Source: an uncultured Flavobacteriales bacterium (GTDB taxonomy: Bacteria > Bacteroidota > Bacteroidia > Flavobacteriales > UBA1820). From it: a DNA stretch of 64,000 nucleotides. How positions within the stretch are numbered: position 1 is the first letter of the stretch; each line of letters begins with the position of its first letter. Both the position numbers and the translations under genes were made by a program. Positions 36,747 through 45,670 of this stretch are shown in pieces. The DNA is taken from contig CABSLV010000007.1 of assembly GCA_902478645.1 (NCBI GenBank), positions 1 to 64,000 on the forward strand. Reading direction: 5' to 3'. The notes under the pieces are model-generated. The model did no database searches. It was not told the origin of the DNA and saw nothing but the letters and a program-made list of their open reading frames with translations.

Positions 36747-36950
36747 TTCATTTGTTTTTTAGTGGTTGTTATGATGTTGTAATATCCGATCCCTAATACC
36801 CGTCTGCAGCCGGTCGAAAAACCGCCCGGGGCAGGAGATGGCTGTCTTCAAAAAACATGATTTCCTTCCATCGAAGGAAAGACTCGTATAGGTATTGTCC
36901 GTAATTTTTTAGTGCTGTTCAAAAGTAAAATAAAGAACGGTAAAAAAAAA

Positions 36951-36974
36951 AGCCGGGAATTCACATTCCCGGCT
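36951..36974. terminator. Bidirectional terminator after GH18-4
   Basis: AGCCGGGAAT pairs perfectly with ATTCCCGGCT around TCAC, with an A run on the left and a T run on the right, so it can end transcription in either direction. It is 24 bp past the GH18-4 stop. The remainder of 36747-36997 is the upstream region of GH18-3 and contains no gene. Confidence 0.88.
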
Positions 36975-36997
36975 TTTTTTGTCAAGAAAAATGTCCT

Positions 36998-38566
36998 TTA
37001 CGGCAAGTCGGTATAACCGTTCAGTTCGTCGTAAGCCGCCTTGACCAGCGAACGGTCGTCCGGGACATCCTGCCCGACTTCCCAGAACATGATGCCTCCT
37101 ACTCCCTGGTCGATGCAGTAGCGCGTTTTCTTTTGAACGAAGGTACGTCCGTTGTAGTACACGTCGCCCGTATAGGACGAGGAGCTCACATGCGCCTTGT
37201 AGCCGTCCGGATCGCCACCCTGAGCGAGAATGCCGGCATAGGTGAATGCCTTTCCGTTGTTTTGGCTGTCAGACGGACGGCCATAGACCGAAATACCCCC
37301 GACGAACTTGTATTTGGGCATCGATCGTTTGACCACCCAGTAATTGTACGAGATGGTCAACATCTCCAACGGCAGATCCTCCGGTTTCTTGTCGGCCCAC
37401 CCCAGGTACGAGTCGTAGCACATGATATTGAACCAGTCCACATAGTCGAAGCATTCGGTTTCGATACCGTTGGACACCGCACCCTCGTACACTCCAGGGG
37501 TGATGGCCATCGTGAGCAGTTTGTTCACTGCAGGGTCGTGCAGCCAGGAGCTCAACTCGCGCATCAGTGCCGTATTGCCCGTATGCGAGTTGTCCGAAGT
37601 CTTGGGGTATTCCCAGTCGTTGTCCACCCCATCGAGATCATACGTCTCCACGATGGTTTTGAGCGAAGCGATGAACTTAGCCCGATTTTCCGGGGAGGCC
37701 ACCATCTTGACGTATTTCTCATGAGAACTTCCGCCGCCATAGAAGCAGATCACCACCTTCACACCCAACGACTTGCAACGATCGACCAGTTGCTGGAACT
37801 TGGCCGGCTGCTGGATGGTGAGCGTATAGTCGTCGTTCATCTCGGCAAAAGCATAACAAGCCACATCCAGCATCTGGAGATATTCGTCCGACATGGCCGT
37901 TATGCTGCGGTACGAGGGGAAATAACCCACTTTCTGGAACTTGGTATTCTTCGGGGCTTTGTACAACTGTTTTACTTCCAAGGTAAACTCGGCCTTGATC
38001 TCAGGATGCTCCTTGACCGTAACCGTGATGATGGTCGTTCCGGCTTCCAGAGCCGTGATGTATCCCGTCTGGGTGATCGTAGCTACCTCAGGCTGGGAAC
38101 TGGTGTACTCCACCGCCCCGCTTTCCGTTGCATTCTCGGGCAGGACTCGCGTAGAAACCGAGAAGGTCTGCCCGATAAAGAGGGATGCTACCTTTTCGGT
38201 AAACTCCACCCCGGTGATCCGGATGGTCTCCACCGTCAGGGTAAACTCGGCCTTGACCTCCGGACGGTCTTTCAGGCTCACCGTGATCACGGTCTGGCCA
38301 TCCTGGAGAGCGGTTACCGTCCCCTGGGCATCGACGGAGGCTACCGTGGGCTTCGAACTGGTGAATACCAGCGTGTAAGGCTCGTCCGCCCCGGCCGGGA
38401 ATGTCTTCACCTGCAGTTTGTGCGTCTGGCCGGGCGCCATCGAGGAAGGGGCTCCGGAGAACGACAAGGACGAAATCTGGGTAAACTTGTCTTCCTTGGC
38501 GCAGGAGGTCAGCAGCCCCATGGCGGACACTAACCCCAACAGGTACAAAAACAGTCGTTTTGTCAT
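36998..38566 (-). CDS. GH18 lipoprotein with two BIG2 domains, GH18-4
   Basis: 522 residues from MTKRLFLYLLG; the frame extends to 38710 but that part lies in the shared 5' untranslated region. It has a lipobox LLTSC, two BIG2 domains and GH18 with DGVDNDWEYP, FNIMCYDSYLGW and GGIMFWEVGQD. The first BIG2 domain is encoded by a 182-bp stretch identical, base for base, to GH18-3 (38208-38389 with 36388-36569), while flanking parts differ in many positions. It is the first of the four leftward GH18 genes. All four are probably surface or periplasmic chitin- or glycan-degrading proteins with overlapping roles. Confidence 0.93.
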   Translation of the reverse strand: MTKRLFLYLLGLVSAMGLLTSCAKEDKFTQISSLSFSGAPSSMAPGQTHKLQVKTFPAGADEPYTLVFTSSKPTVASVDAQGTVTALQDGQTVITVSLKDRPEVKAEFTLTVETIRITGVEFTEKVASLFIGQTFSVSTRVLPENATESGAVEYTSSQPEVATITQTGYITALEAGTTIITVTVKEHPEIKAEFTLEVKQLYKAPKNTKFQKVGYFPSYRSITAMSDEYLQMLDVACYAFAEMNDDYTLTIQQPAKFQQLVDRCKSLGVKVVICFYGGGSSHEKYVKMVASPENRAKFIASLKTIVETYDLDGVDNDWEYPKTSDNSHTGNTALMRELSSWLHDPAVNKLLTMAITPGVYEGAVSNGIETECFDYVDWFNIMCYDSYLGWADKKPEDLPLEMLTISYNYWVVKRSMPKYKFVGGISVYGRPSDSQNNGKAFTYAGILAQGGDPDGYKAHVSSSSYTGDVYYNGRTFVQKKTRYCIDQGVGGIMFWEVGQDVPDDRSLVKAAYDELNGYTDLP

Positions 38567-38823
38567 CTTTTTTTGTTTTTTAGTGGTTGTTATGATGTTT
38601 TGTTTCTCTGATAGGCATGTTCCGGAATCCCACGTGCCCTTTCGGACTCCCCGTCCCTGACAAAATATCCCGCCGAATGCCCTTTCGCCTATCTCCTTGC
38701 ATCCCTGCAAAGAAACATGCGAAAAAACATTCGGCGGGACAAGATTGAGTTTATCAAGACAGAGGCGGCCACGGGCAATTACTTTGTCGTTCCGTATCTG
38801 AGCGGAGATAAAGTTATGTGGTT
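38567..38823. other. Intergenic region with a spaced inverted repeat
   Basis: This gap holds the 5' region of GH18-4, including TTTTTTAGTGGTTGTTATG, which is also found before GH18-3 at 36755. A spaced inverted repeat, TCCCGCCGAATG near 38667 and CATTCGGCGGGA near 38729, encloses about 50 bases. No gene is seen. The repeat has no adjacent T run in the direction of pgi and could be an operator or a weak 3'-end structure. Confidence 0.45.
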
Positions 38824-40476
38824 CTATTCCCTCATGGACTTGTAGGCATTGATCAGCCCGTTGGTCGAACTGTCGTGCGAAGCCACAGGACGATCGTCGC
38901 GCAATTCGGGAAGGATCCTTCCGGCCAGTTGTTTACCCAGTTCCACACCCCACTGGTCGAACGAGAAGATATTCCAGATGACCCCCTGCACGAAGATCTT
39001 GTGCTCGTACATGGCGATCAGCGACCCGAGGGTACGGGGAGTGAGCATCGGGAAGAGAATGGAATTGGTCGGGCGGTTGCCGTCGAATATCTTGTATTCT
39101 TTCAGGAAGTCGATCTCCTGCTGTGTCTTGCCAGCCTGACGGAGTTCCTCTACCACCACTTCTTCGGATTTGCCGAAAGCCAGCGCCTCGGTCTGGGCGA
39201 AGAAATTGGACAGGAGTTTGAGATGATGATCGCCTACCGGGTTGAGCGAACGGGCCGGTGCAAGAAAATCGGCCGGGATGAGTTTTGTCCCCTGATGGAT
39301 CAGCTGGTAGAAGGCATGCTGGCCGTTGGTGCCGGGTTCTCCCCAGACGATGGGACCGCTCTGGTAATCCAGCGGCTGACCGTCGCGGCTCACCGACTTG
39401 CCGTTGGACTCCATGTTCCCCTGCTGGAAATAGGCGGCAAAACGGTGCAGGTACTGGTCGTAGGGCAGGATGGCCTCGGTCTCGGCACCGAAAAAGTCCG
39501 TGTACCAAATCCCGATGAGTGCCAGGGTAACCGGTATGTTCTTTTCGAAAGGCGCCGTGCGGAAATGTCGGTCCATCTCGAAAGCTCCCTCAAGCAACTC
39601 CTCGAAACGCTCGAAACCCACCGCCAGTGCTATCGACAAACCGATCGCGCTCCAGAGCGAATACCGGCCGCCGACCCAGTCCCAAAATTCGAACATGTTG
39701 GCCGTATCGATGCCGAACTTTTCCACTTCCGCCGCATTGGTGGACAACGCCACAAAATGCCGCGCCACATCCTGGTGCCGGGCTCCGGAAGCGAGGAACC
39801 AATCCTTGGCCGTGTGGGCGTTAGTCATCGTCTCCTGCGTGGTGAAAGTCTTGGAGGCGATGATGAACAGCGTGGTCTCGGGATCCAATCCCCGCAGCGT
39901 TTCCATGATATGCGTCCCGTCCACATTGGAGACGAAATGCATGTTGAGCCTGGTACGGTAATATTTCAAAGCCTCGCATACCATGTTGGGGCCCAGGTCC
40001 GACCCGCCGATGCCGATATTGACCACATCGGTAATCTCCCGCCCGGTATAGCCTTTCCACTGTCCGTCGATGACCTTTTGGGAAACATCCTTCATCTGTC
40101 CCAATACGCGGTTCACGTCGGGCATCACATCGCGGCCATCGACATACACCGGAGTATTGGCCCGGTTACGTAAGGCCGTGTGCAACACCGCACGGTTTTC
40201 CGTCTGGTTGATCTTATCGCCGGTAAACATCTTTTCGATGGCATCGCCCACTTCCGTCTCACGAGCCAAGTCGTAGAGCAGGCGCATCGTCTTGTCGGTA
40301 ACCAGGTTTTTGGAAAAATCCACCAGGAGATCGCAAGCCTGAAGATGGTATTTGTCGAAACGGGAAGGATCGGTTGCGAAGAGTTCCGAGAGGGAAGTAT
40401 CGTCCAGTTCGTCGATGTGTGTTTCGAGTTCCTCCCAAGCGCGGGTGGTCGTCGGATGGATGGTTTTCAAAGGCAT
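38824..40476 (-). CDS. pgi: Glucose-6-phosphate isomerase
   Basis: 550 residues, nearly the same as E. coli Pgi (549). It interconverts glucose-6-phosphate and fructose-6-phosphate. Signature stretches are VVNIGIGGSDLGPNMV, SNVDGTHIMETL, IASKTFTTQETMTNA, FWDWVGGRYSLWSAIGLSIAL and the C-terminal FDQWGVELGKQLA, with Glu, His and Lys catalytic residues in the expected segments (GEPGTNGQHAFYQLIHQGTKLIPADF). It is cytoplasmic and transcribed divergently from comF. Confidence 0.96.
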   Translation of the reverse strand: MPLKTIHPTTTRAWEELETHIDELDDTSLSELFATDPSRFDKYHLQACDLLVDFSKNLVTDKTMRLLYDLARETEVGDAIEKMFTGDKINQTENRAVLHTALRNRANTPVYVDGRDVMPDVNRVLGQMKDVSQKVIDGQWKGYTGREITDVVNIGIGGSDLGPNMVCEALKYYRTRLNMHFVSNVDGTHIMETLRGLDPETTLFIIASKTFTTQETMTNAHTAKDWFLASGARHQDVARHFVALSTNAAEVEKFGIDTANMFEFWDWVGGRYSLWSAIGLSIALAVGFERFEELLEGAFEMDRHFRTAPFEKNIPVTLALIGIWYTDFFGAETEAILPYDQYLHRFAAYFQQGNMESNGKSVSRDGQPLDYQSGPIVWGEPGTNGQHAFYQLIHQGTKLIPADFLAPARSLNPVGDHHLKLLSNFFAQTEALAFGKSEEVVVEELRQAGKTQQEIDFLKEYKIFDGNRPTNSILFPMLTPRTLGSLIAMYEHKIFVQGVIWNIFSFDQWGVELGKQLAGRILPELRDDRPVASHDSSTNGLINAYKSMRE

Positions 40477-40524
40477 AAGGTCAGTAGTATTTGTATTCTG
40501 GCACTAAAAATAGCATAAAAAAGC

Positions 40525-40532
40525 TATATTTG
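40525..40532 (+). promoter_or_regulatory. Putative -7 box of comF
   Basis: TATATTTG fits TAnnTTTG and lies 55 bases before the comF start in the AT-rich divergent region with pgi. The -33 element is a weak match. Confidence 0.5.
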
Positions 40533-40587
40533 TTCTTAAAAAAACACCCTCGCCTCATTTTTTTCGCTCCCCCGAAAAGCCCCGGCC

Positions 40588-41304
40588 ATGAACCCCCTGC
40601 AAACTCTCGGCAAGACTCTCTCCCGGCTCTGCACCGATATGATGAGCGTAGTAGCTCCCCCGGTGTGCCCGGTATGCGGAGCGGTGCTCGTACAAGGGGA
40701 GGAACACCTGTGCGCCGGATGCCTCTCCCGCCTGGAACACACCGGATACGCCACCGTCCCCGGCAATCCCATGGAGCAACGCCTGGAACGCCTCACCGGA
40801 AGACACGTCCCCGCCCTGGCACTCTCGGTGTACACCCACGGAGAAGTATCGGGCCGGATGGTCGCCGCCTTCAAATACGGTGGGGCGCGCACCCTGGCCG
40901 TGTACGCCGGCGAGCTCCTCGGGGAAGTGCTCCAGGCCTCGGGCCGCTTCGAAGGATACCACGCCCTCGTCCCCGTTCCTCTGCACCCCCGCCGCCAGCG
41001 CAGCCGGGGATACAACCAGGCCGCCGAATTGTGCCGGGGCATGCAGCACACCTGCGGAATCCCCCTCGAAGAACTGCTGGTGCGCACCCACGCCACCCGC
41101 CAGCAAGCCTCCTTGGGGCGGCAGGCACGCTTGCAGAATCTTCAGCACGTCTTTGCCGTGCGGAAAGGCACCCATGTACAAAACGGACGGTACATCCTGG
41201 TGGACGATGTCTTCACCACCGGCATGACTACCGCCACGGCCGTCGATGCCTTGTATCGCGCCGGAGCACGGGAAGTCGCGGTGGCCTGCTTGTGCGCCGG
41301 GTGA
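40588..41304 (+). CDS. comF: ComF-family phosphoribosyltransferase-like protein
   Basis: 238 residues. An N-terminal zinc-ribbon-like part has two CxxC pairs (CPVCGAVL; CAGCLSRLE). The type I phosphoribosyltransferase domain follows, with the PRPP-binding signature ILVDDVFTTGMTT near residue 207 and VPVPLHPRRQRSRGYNQAAELCRG, typical of ComF/GntX. In naturally competent bacteria ComF is needed for DNA uptake, but the protein is widespread in species without known competence, so transformation should not be inferred. It is monocistronic and convergent with DUF4293. Confidence 0.9.
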   Translation: MNPLQTLGKTLSRLCTDMMSVVAPPVCPVCGAVLVQGEEHLCAGCLSRLEHTGYATVPGNPMEQRLERLTGRHVPALALSVYTHGEVSGRMVAAFKYGGARTLAVYAGELLGEVLQASGRFEGYHALVPVPLHPRRQRSRGYNQAAELCRGMQHTCGIPLEELLVRTHATRQQASLGRQARLQNLQHVFAVRKGTHVQNGRYILVDDVFTTGMTTATAVDALYRAGAREVAVACLCAG

Positions 41305-41390
41305 TCTTTTTGAACGAAACGGCTGCTTCGGCTTCTTATTGCTTTTGCTCTTTCGCCCTCTTGCTTTCCCCTATGCCGATAAAAACGAAA

Positions 41391-41415
41391 ACCGCCCGAG
41401 GCAGACCCGGGCGGT
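41391..41415 (-). terminator. Terminator of the DUF4293 gene
   Basis: ACCGCCCG pairs with CGGGCGGT (41408-41415). Read leftward it is followed by TTTTCGTTTTT. It lies 30 bp after the DUF4293 stop and may also slow transcription coming from comF. Confidence 0.7.
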
Positions 41416-41444
41416 AACGCATTTAACTAAGTATCGTTATGTCC

Positions 41445-41846
41445 TCATCGCAATCGGTCGGCCGATTTTACGATCCGCAGGTCCTTTTTTACGGCACGCG
41501 AAGCGCACAGCGCAGCGACCGTAGAAGCGAAAAGCAGCAAAAGGCCCCACGTCTCAATACCCTTCTCAGGGGACGAAGCCCCTCCGGATAGATTCAGCCC
41601 GCGAAGAACGAAGATGACAAAAACAATCGCATTGATCAGGATAACCATCCGTGCCAACACGTGCTGGAGGGCAAGGTGCTTGAACAGAAAGATGGTTACC
41701 AGCGACACAGCGGCCGAAATCCATATCAAGACCTCAGCCAGGGAGTTGTCGGCCACCCACCGGGGGGAGAAACCCCACAGGACAGACCCCGCCGCCAGCA
41801 GAGCTGCTGCCAGAAAATAAAGTGCCTGTACCCGTTGCAGGATCAT
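41445..41846 (-). CDS. DUF4293 family membrane protein
   Basis: 133 residues from MILQRVQALYFLAAALLAAG, which matches the typical DUF4293 N-terminus (MIQRIQTLYLLLA). The frame is open to 41906, but the extra 20 residues overlap the promoter. It has four transmembrane helices with a short basic C-terminus. The family is restricted to Bacteroidota and has no known function. It is transcribed alone from a promoter element related to those of folE and the esterase gene. Confidence 0.85.
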   Translation of the reverse strand: MILQRVQALYFLAAALLAAGSVLWGFSPRWVADNSLAEVLIWISAAVSLVTIFLFKHLALQHVLARMVILINAIVFVIFVLRGLNLSGGASSPEKGIETWGLLLLFASTVAALCASRAVKKDLRIVKSADRLR

Positions 41847-41875
41847 CCGATGGATTCCGATTGGTTTTTCGGGTA

Positions 41876-41935
41876 CAAATATAGTGAAAGGCGAGCGCAG
41901 CAGCAAATCGAAAACAACGTTTTCGCATTTGACAA
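41876..41935 (-). promoter_or_regulatory. DUF4293 promoter within a promoter-bearing inverted-repeat element
   Basis: On the minus strand TTTG (41904-41907), a 20-bp spacer and TATATTTG (41876-41883) form a good Bacteroidota promoter. The spacer CTGCTGCGCTCGCCTTTCAC resembles the tandem copies near 2176. The inverted repeat GAAAAC-AAC-GTTTTC lies directly upstream, as in those copies and at folE. Confidence 0.7.
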
Positions 41936-42119
41936 ATGCCGAAGACCCATGAAAAAACAGAATAAAATATTGGCCTCTTTCCTTATTTTTTCTCTAAATT
42001 AGAAACCGATATGCCACCCGGCCCTACTCCGGCCGACTTCAATGGCTGAAACAGGAGGAGGCACGTCTCTTTCACCGAAAAACTACCAGAAACAAATCCT
42101 CACACCAATCATTGACATC

Positions 42120-42773
42120 ATGAAAAACAAGTACTTTTTAGAGGCTCTCGGCACCATGGTACTGGTGCTGATGGGCTGCGGCGCTGCCGTGATGAACGGT
42201 GGTGCATCCACTGTAGCTGCGGTACTGACCATTGCCTTTGCCTTCGGACTTTCGGTCGTCGCCATGGCTTATGCCATCGGGCCTGTGACGGGATGCCACA
42301 TTAACCCTGCCATTACGCTCGGAGTATGGCTTTCCGGCCGGATGAAAACCGGCGAAGCATTGGGTTACATGGCGGCACAAGTCGTCGGCGGGATCGTTGG
42401 CTCGGCTATTCTCTATGCCCTCACACACAGTGGGAATACGGTCATCGAAGCGACGGGAGCCAACAGTTTTGCCGAGGGGCAGCTCGTTCCGGCTCTGATC
42501 GCCGAGATCGTATTTACCTTTATCTTCGTATTCGTGGTGCTGCGCTCCACCGCCCAAAAGAACGGAGCCGGCAATTTTGCCGGTTTGGCCATCGGCCTGA
42601 TGCTGGTCCTGGTACACATCGTCTGCATCCCCGTTACCGGTACTTCGGTCAATCCGGCGCGTTCGATAGGGCCGGCTCTTTTTGAAGGCGGAGTTGCCCT
42701 CCAACAGCTTTGGCTCTTTATCGTAGCTCCCCTGATCGGCGGCGCACTGGCCGCCCTGGTAGGCAAGGAATAG
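42120..42773 (+). CDS. aqpZ: Aquaporin Z-type water channel
   Basis: 217 residues from MKNKYFLEALG; an upstream in-frame ATG at 42042 would add 26 polar residues before the first helix and was rejected. There are six transmembrane helices and two half-helices with the NPA motifs (GCHINPAITLG and GTSVNPARSIGP). The Arg after the second NPA and the small residues around it fit a water-selective channel rather than a glycerol facilitator. It sits in the inner membrane. The gene is monocistronic, with a strong terminator 21 bp after its stop. Confidence 0.93.
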   Translation: MKNKYFLEALGTMVLVLMGCGAAVMNGGASTVAAVLTIAFAFGLSVVAMAYAIGPVTGCHINPAITLGVWLSGRMKTGEALGYMAAQVVGGIVGSAILYALTHSGNTVIEATGANSFAEGQLVPALIAEIVFTFIFVFVVLRSTAQKNGAGNFAGLAIGLMLVLVHIVCIPVTGTSVNPARSIGPALFEGGVALQQLWLFIVAPLIGGALAALVGKE

Positions 42774-42794
42774 CCAGCAGACCTTCACCCACCC

Positions 42795-42834
42795 AAAAGC
42801 GGCGGCATTCCGGGTCCGGAATGCCGCCGCTTTT
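42795..42834 (+). terminator. Intrinsic terminator of aqpZ
   Basis: A perfect 19-bp stem (42795-42813 with 42816-42834) around GT ends in TTTT. Confidence 0.92.
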
Positions 42835-42978
42835 GCATATTGCCGATAAATCCTTCTCCTTCTCTTTTCCCCAAACCCATACACTCCTTCCGTCCCGAAA
42901 GCAAACCAAACCTTCTCCTCGGGAAACACGAGAAACAACCCTCCAAATACCCCACCGCCTTACAGAGAAGGAAAAACG

Positions 42979-43200
42979 CTACGGTACCGGATCGTAACCC
43001 GACCCGCCCCACGGATTGCACCGCAGGATACGCCGCAGCGCCAGCCACGAACCCTTGAGCAGCCCGTGCTTTTGCAACGCCTGGATCGCATACGCCGAAC
43101 AAGTGGGCGTGTAGCGGCAGTTCGCCCCCAGATGCGGGGAAATAACCTGTTGGTAAAAACGGATCAGCAGGATCAGCGGATAGGTCAGTACGCGCTTCAT
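42979..43200 (-). CDS. yidD: Membrane protein insertion efficiency factor YidD
   Basis: 73 residues from MKRVLTYPLILLIRFYQQ, a basic amphipathic N-terminal helix. The family signature follows: CRYTPTCSAYAIQALQKHG and RILRCNPWGGSGYDPVP. YidD sits at the inner membrane and helps YidC-dependent insertion. Its start codon overlaps the cysS stop (ATGA), so translation is coupled. It is not next to yidC or rnpA, as it is in many other bacteria. Confidence 0.93.
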   Translation of the reverse strand: MKRVLTYPLILLIRFYQQVISPHLGANCRYTPTCSAYAIQALQKHGLLKGSWLALRRILRCNPWGGSGYDPVP

Positions 43201-44699
43201 CGTTCGATGGAATAGGTCGTACCGTCCTTGCCATCCTTCAGGGCGATGCCCAAGGCAGCCAGACGGTCGCGTATCCGGTCGGAAAGTGCCCAATCGCGCG
43301 CCGCACGGGCCGCATTGCGCTCTTCGATGAACAGACCGATCAACGCATCGGTGAGCCCCTGGTCGCCGGCCCGGTCGATGTTTTCGATGCCCATCACCTG
43401 ATAGACGAATCCCTCGAAGGTCTGGCGCAGCAGAGCGATGTCATCGGCCGTAAAGCCCGCTTTGCCGTCGTAGGCCTTGTTGATCTCGCCTACCGCCTCG
43501 AACAGGTGTGCGATGAGTACCGGAGTGTTGAAGTCGTCGTTCATCGCAGCAAAGCAACGCTCGCGCCAAGCCCCTACGTCGAACGTGCTTTCCGCAGAGG
43601 GTTTGAGAGCCGAAATGCGGTCGATGCCTTCCATCAAGCGGTAGTAGCCTTTCTCGGCCGCCTCCAGCGCATCCGACGAGAAGTCCAACACCGAGCGGTA
43701 ATGCGCCTGCATGACGAAAAAGCGCACCACGGCCGGCGGGAAAGCTTTGGTGAGGATGTGGTTCTCGCCGGTGAAAAGTTCGTCGGGATTCAGGATATTG
43801 CCGGTGGACTTGCTCATTCTCCTCCCGTTGAGGGTCAGCATATTGGCATGCAGCCAATAGCGGGCACCCCGGCTGTGGTTATGTACCTGGTTTTGGGCGA
43901 TTTCGCATTCGTGATGCGGGAACTTCAGATCCATCCCCCCGCCATGTATGTCGAAGGTCTCTCCCAGATACTTGGTACTCATGGCCGAGCATTCCAAATG
44001 CCAACCGGGGAAGCCTTCGCTCCACGGCGAGGGCCAATGCATGATGTGCAGCGGGGAAGCTTTTTTCCACAGGGCAAAATCGCGGGGAGAACGCTTCTCG
44101 TGCTGGCCTTCCAGTTCGCGTGTAGCGTCCATCAGTTCGTCGATGTTGCGTCCCGAGAGTTCCCCGTAAGGCCCGGCCCCGAAGGGATGCTCGCGGTTGT
44201 ATTTTTCCACGTCGAAATACACCGATCCGTTCGACACGTAGGCATAACCCTTGTCCAGGATGTCCTGCGTGATGGCGATCTGTTCGAGGATATGCCCGGT
44301 GGCCGTCGGTTCGATGGAAGGGGGCAGGTTGCCCAAAAGGCGCATCACCCGGTGGAAATCCTCGGTGTAGCGCTGGACGACCTCCATCGGTTCGAGTGCC
44401 TCCAGACGGGCTTTCTTGGCGATCTTGTCCTCGCCCTGGTCGGCATCGTTCTCCAGGTGTCCGGCATCGGTGATGTTGCGCACATAGCGCACCTTGTAAC
44501 CCAGGAAGGTGAAATACCGGAATATCATATCGAACGACATGAAGGTGCGACAGTTGCCCAAGTGCACATTGGAATACACCGTCGGACCGCATACGTACAT
44601 GCCCACCCGGCCTTCGACCGTGGGGACGAAACGTTCCTTTTTGCCCGTGAGGGAATTGTACACCCAGAGTTCGTTTTGCTGATACAGAGCTGTTGCCAT
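43197..44699 (-). CDS. cysS: Cysteinyl-tRNA synthetase
   Basis: 500 residues. Class I signatures are YVCGPTVYSNVHLGNCRT (HIGH-like, with the zinc-binding Cys) and RRMSKSTGN (KMSKS). Further zinc ligands are in GWHLECSAM and GMDLKFPHHECEIAQ. It charges tRNA-Cys and, through zinc, rejects serine without editing. It lies between folE (52 bp upstream) and yidD (overlapping), and all three probably share one transcript. Confidence 0.96.
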   Translation of the reverse strand: MATALYQQNELWVYNSLTGKKERFVPTVEGRVGMYVCGPTVYSNVHLGNCRTFMSFDMIFRYFTFLGYKVRYVRNITDAGHLENDADQGEDKIAKKARLEALEPMEVVQRYTEDFHRVMRLLGNLPPSIEPTATGHILEQIAITQDILDKGYAYVSNGSVYFDVEKYNREHPFGAGPYGELSGRNIDELMDATRELEGQHEKRSPRDFALWKKASPLHIMHWPSPWSEGFPGWHLECSAMSTKYLGETFDIHGGGMDLKFPHHECEIAQNQVHNHSRGARYWLHANMLTLNGRRMSKSTGNILNPDELFTGENHILTKAFPPAVVRFFVMQAHYRSVLDFSSDALEAAEKGYYRLMEGIDRISALKPSAESTFDVGAWRERCFAAMNDDFNTPVLIAHLFEAVGEINKAYDGKAGFTADDIALLRQTFEGFVYQVMGIENIDRAGDQGLTDALIGLFIEERNAARAARDWALSDRIRDRLAALGIALKDGKDGTTYSIER

Positions 44700-44751
44700 C
44701 GTCTTGTCGTTCTTTTTGTTTGTTTGCTGAAAAATGGATCGAGCCGCTTTG

Positions 44752-45426
44752 CTACTGGTAACGGGTCTCCAGTTCGATAAAACGGAGGAATTCCCGACGG
44801 ACGGCCTCGTCCTTGAAGGAGCCGCCGTATTCGGCCGTTACGGTAGCCGAAGCCACATCGCGGATGCCGCGCGAATTGACACACAAGTGCTTGGCATCGA
44901 TCACACAGGCTACATCCTCGGTGCCCAAGGCCTTCTGGAGTTCCCGGACGATCTGCATGGTCAGGCGTTCCTGCACCTGCGGACGGCGGGCATAATAGTC
45001 CACGATGCGGTTCAACTTCGAAAGTCCGATCACCGACCCGTGCGAGATATAAGCCACGTGCGCCTTGCCTACGATGGGCAGAAAGTGATGCTCGCACGTG
45101 GAGTACAACGTGATGTTCTTTTCCACCAGCATCTGTCCGTAGCGGTATTTGTTTTCAAAGGAAGACATCCGCGGTTTTTTCTGCGGGTCCAGCCCGGAGA
45201 AAATCTCCCGGACGTACATTTTGGCCACCCGATGCGGGGTATTGCGCAACGAGTCGTCCGTCAAGTCCAGCCCCAGGGTGTGCATGATATGACGGAAGTC
45301 TTTCTCGATGGCTTCTATCTTGTCCTCCTCGCTCATCTCGAACGCATCGGGACGCAGCGGGGTTGCTTCGGCGGGAGCCGCAGGGCAATCGCGGCATATT
45401 TTCGCCTTTTCCTGTTCCTTTTTCAT
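44752..45426 (-). CDS. folE: GTP cyclohydrolase I, FolE type
   Basis: 224 residues from MKKEQEKAK; the frame is open to 45516, but those codons overlap the promoter. It catalyses GTP to 7,8-dihydroneopterin triphosphate, the first step of tetrahydrofolate synthesis. The zinc ligands are seen in STCEHHFLP (Cys and His) and KHLCVNSRGI (Cys), and substrate residues in GLSKLNRIVDYYARRPQVQERLT. The N-terminal 30 residues are variable and cysteine-bearing (ICRDCPA). It starts the folE-cysS-yidD unit. Confidence 0.95.
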   Translation of the reverse strand: MKKEQEKAKICRDCPAAPAEATPLRPDAFEMSEEDKIEAIEKDFRHIMHTLGLDLTDDSLRNTPHRVAKMYVREIFSGLDPQKKPRMSSFENKYRYGQMLVEKNITLYSTCEHHFLPIVGKAHVAYISHGSVIGLSKLNRIVDYYARRPQVQERLTMQIVRELQKALGTEDVACVIDAKHLCVNSRGIRDVASATVTAEYGGSFKDEAVRREFLRFIELETRYQ

Positions 45427-45448
45427 TTCTTTCTTCTGATACAAAATG

Positions 45449-45525
45449 CAAAGATAGTGAAAGCCGAGTGCAAAGCCGCGAGGGGAAACGAAGTTTTTCC
45501 TCGGAGGTTTTTCCAAAGCACATGC
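45449..45525 (-). promoter_or_regulatory. folE promoter within a promoter-bearing inverted-repeat element
   Basis: TATCTTTG on the minus strand (45449-45456) is the -7 box, 23 bases before the folE start. Upstream are CACTCGGCTTTCAC and a GGAAAAACTTCGTTTCC inverted repeat, the same order as in the elements at 2105-2183 and 41876-41935. The full stretch folds on itself as an imperfect palindrome. The -33 element is not clear. Confidence 0.65.
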
Positions 45526-45670
45526 TCATCTTACCCCCTTATCTTTCTCTGAAGGCTTTTTGAAAAAGCCGCATCCCCCCTCCCACGAGCCAGCGCAGGA
45601 GGGAATTGAAACTTTTTCCCCTTTTTTCAGGTCTAATGAAGCGTAACCATCTTAAAAAAACACGCCAACC

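Noticed and set aside
40588..41304. ComF as evidence of a competence system
   Set aside because: ComF occurs widely in non-competent bacteria and no other competence gene is in the window.
42042..42119. A longer AqpZ start at 42042
   Set aside because: It adds polar residues before the first membrane helix. Aquaporin Z homologues start at MKNKYFLE-like sequences.
45427..45516. A longer FolE start at 45516
   Set aside because: These codons coincide with the TATCTTTG promoter and the inverted-repeat element.
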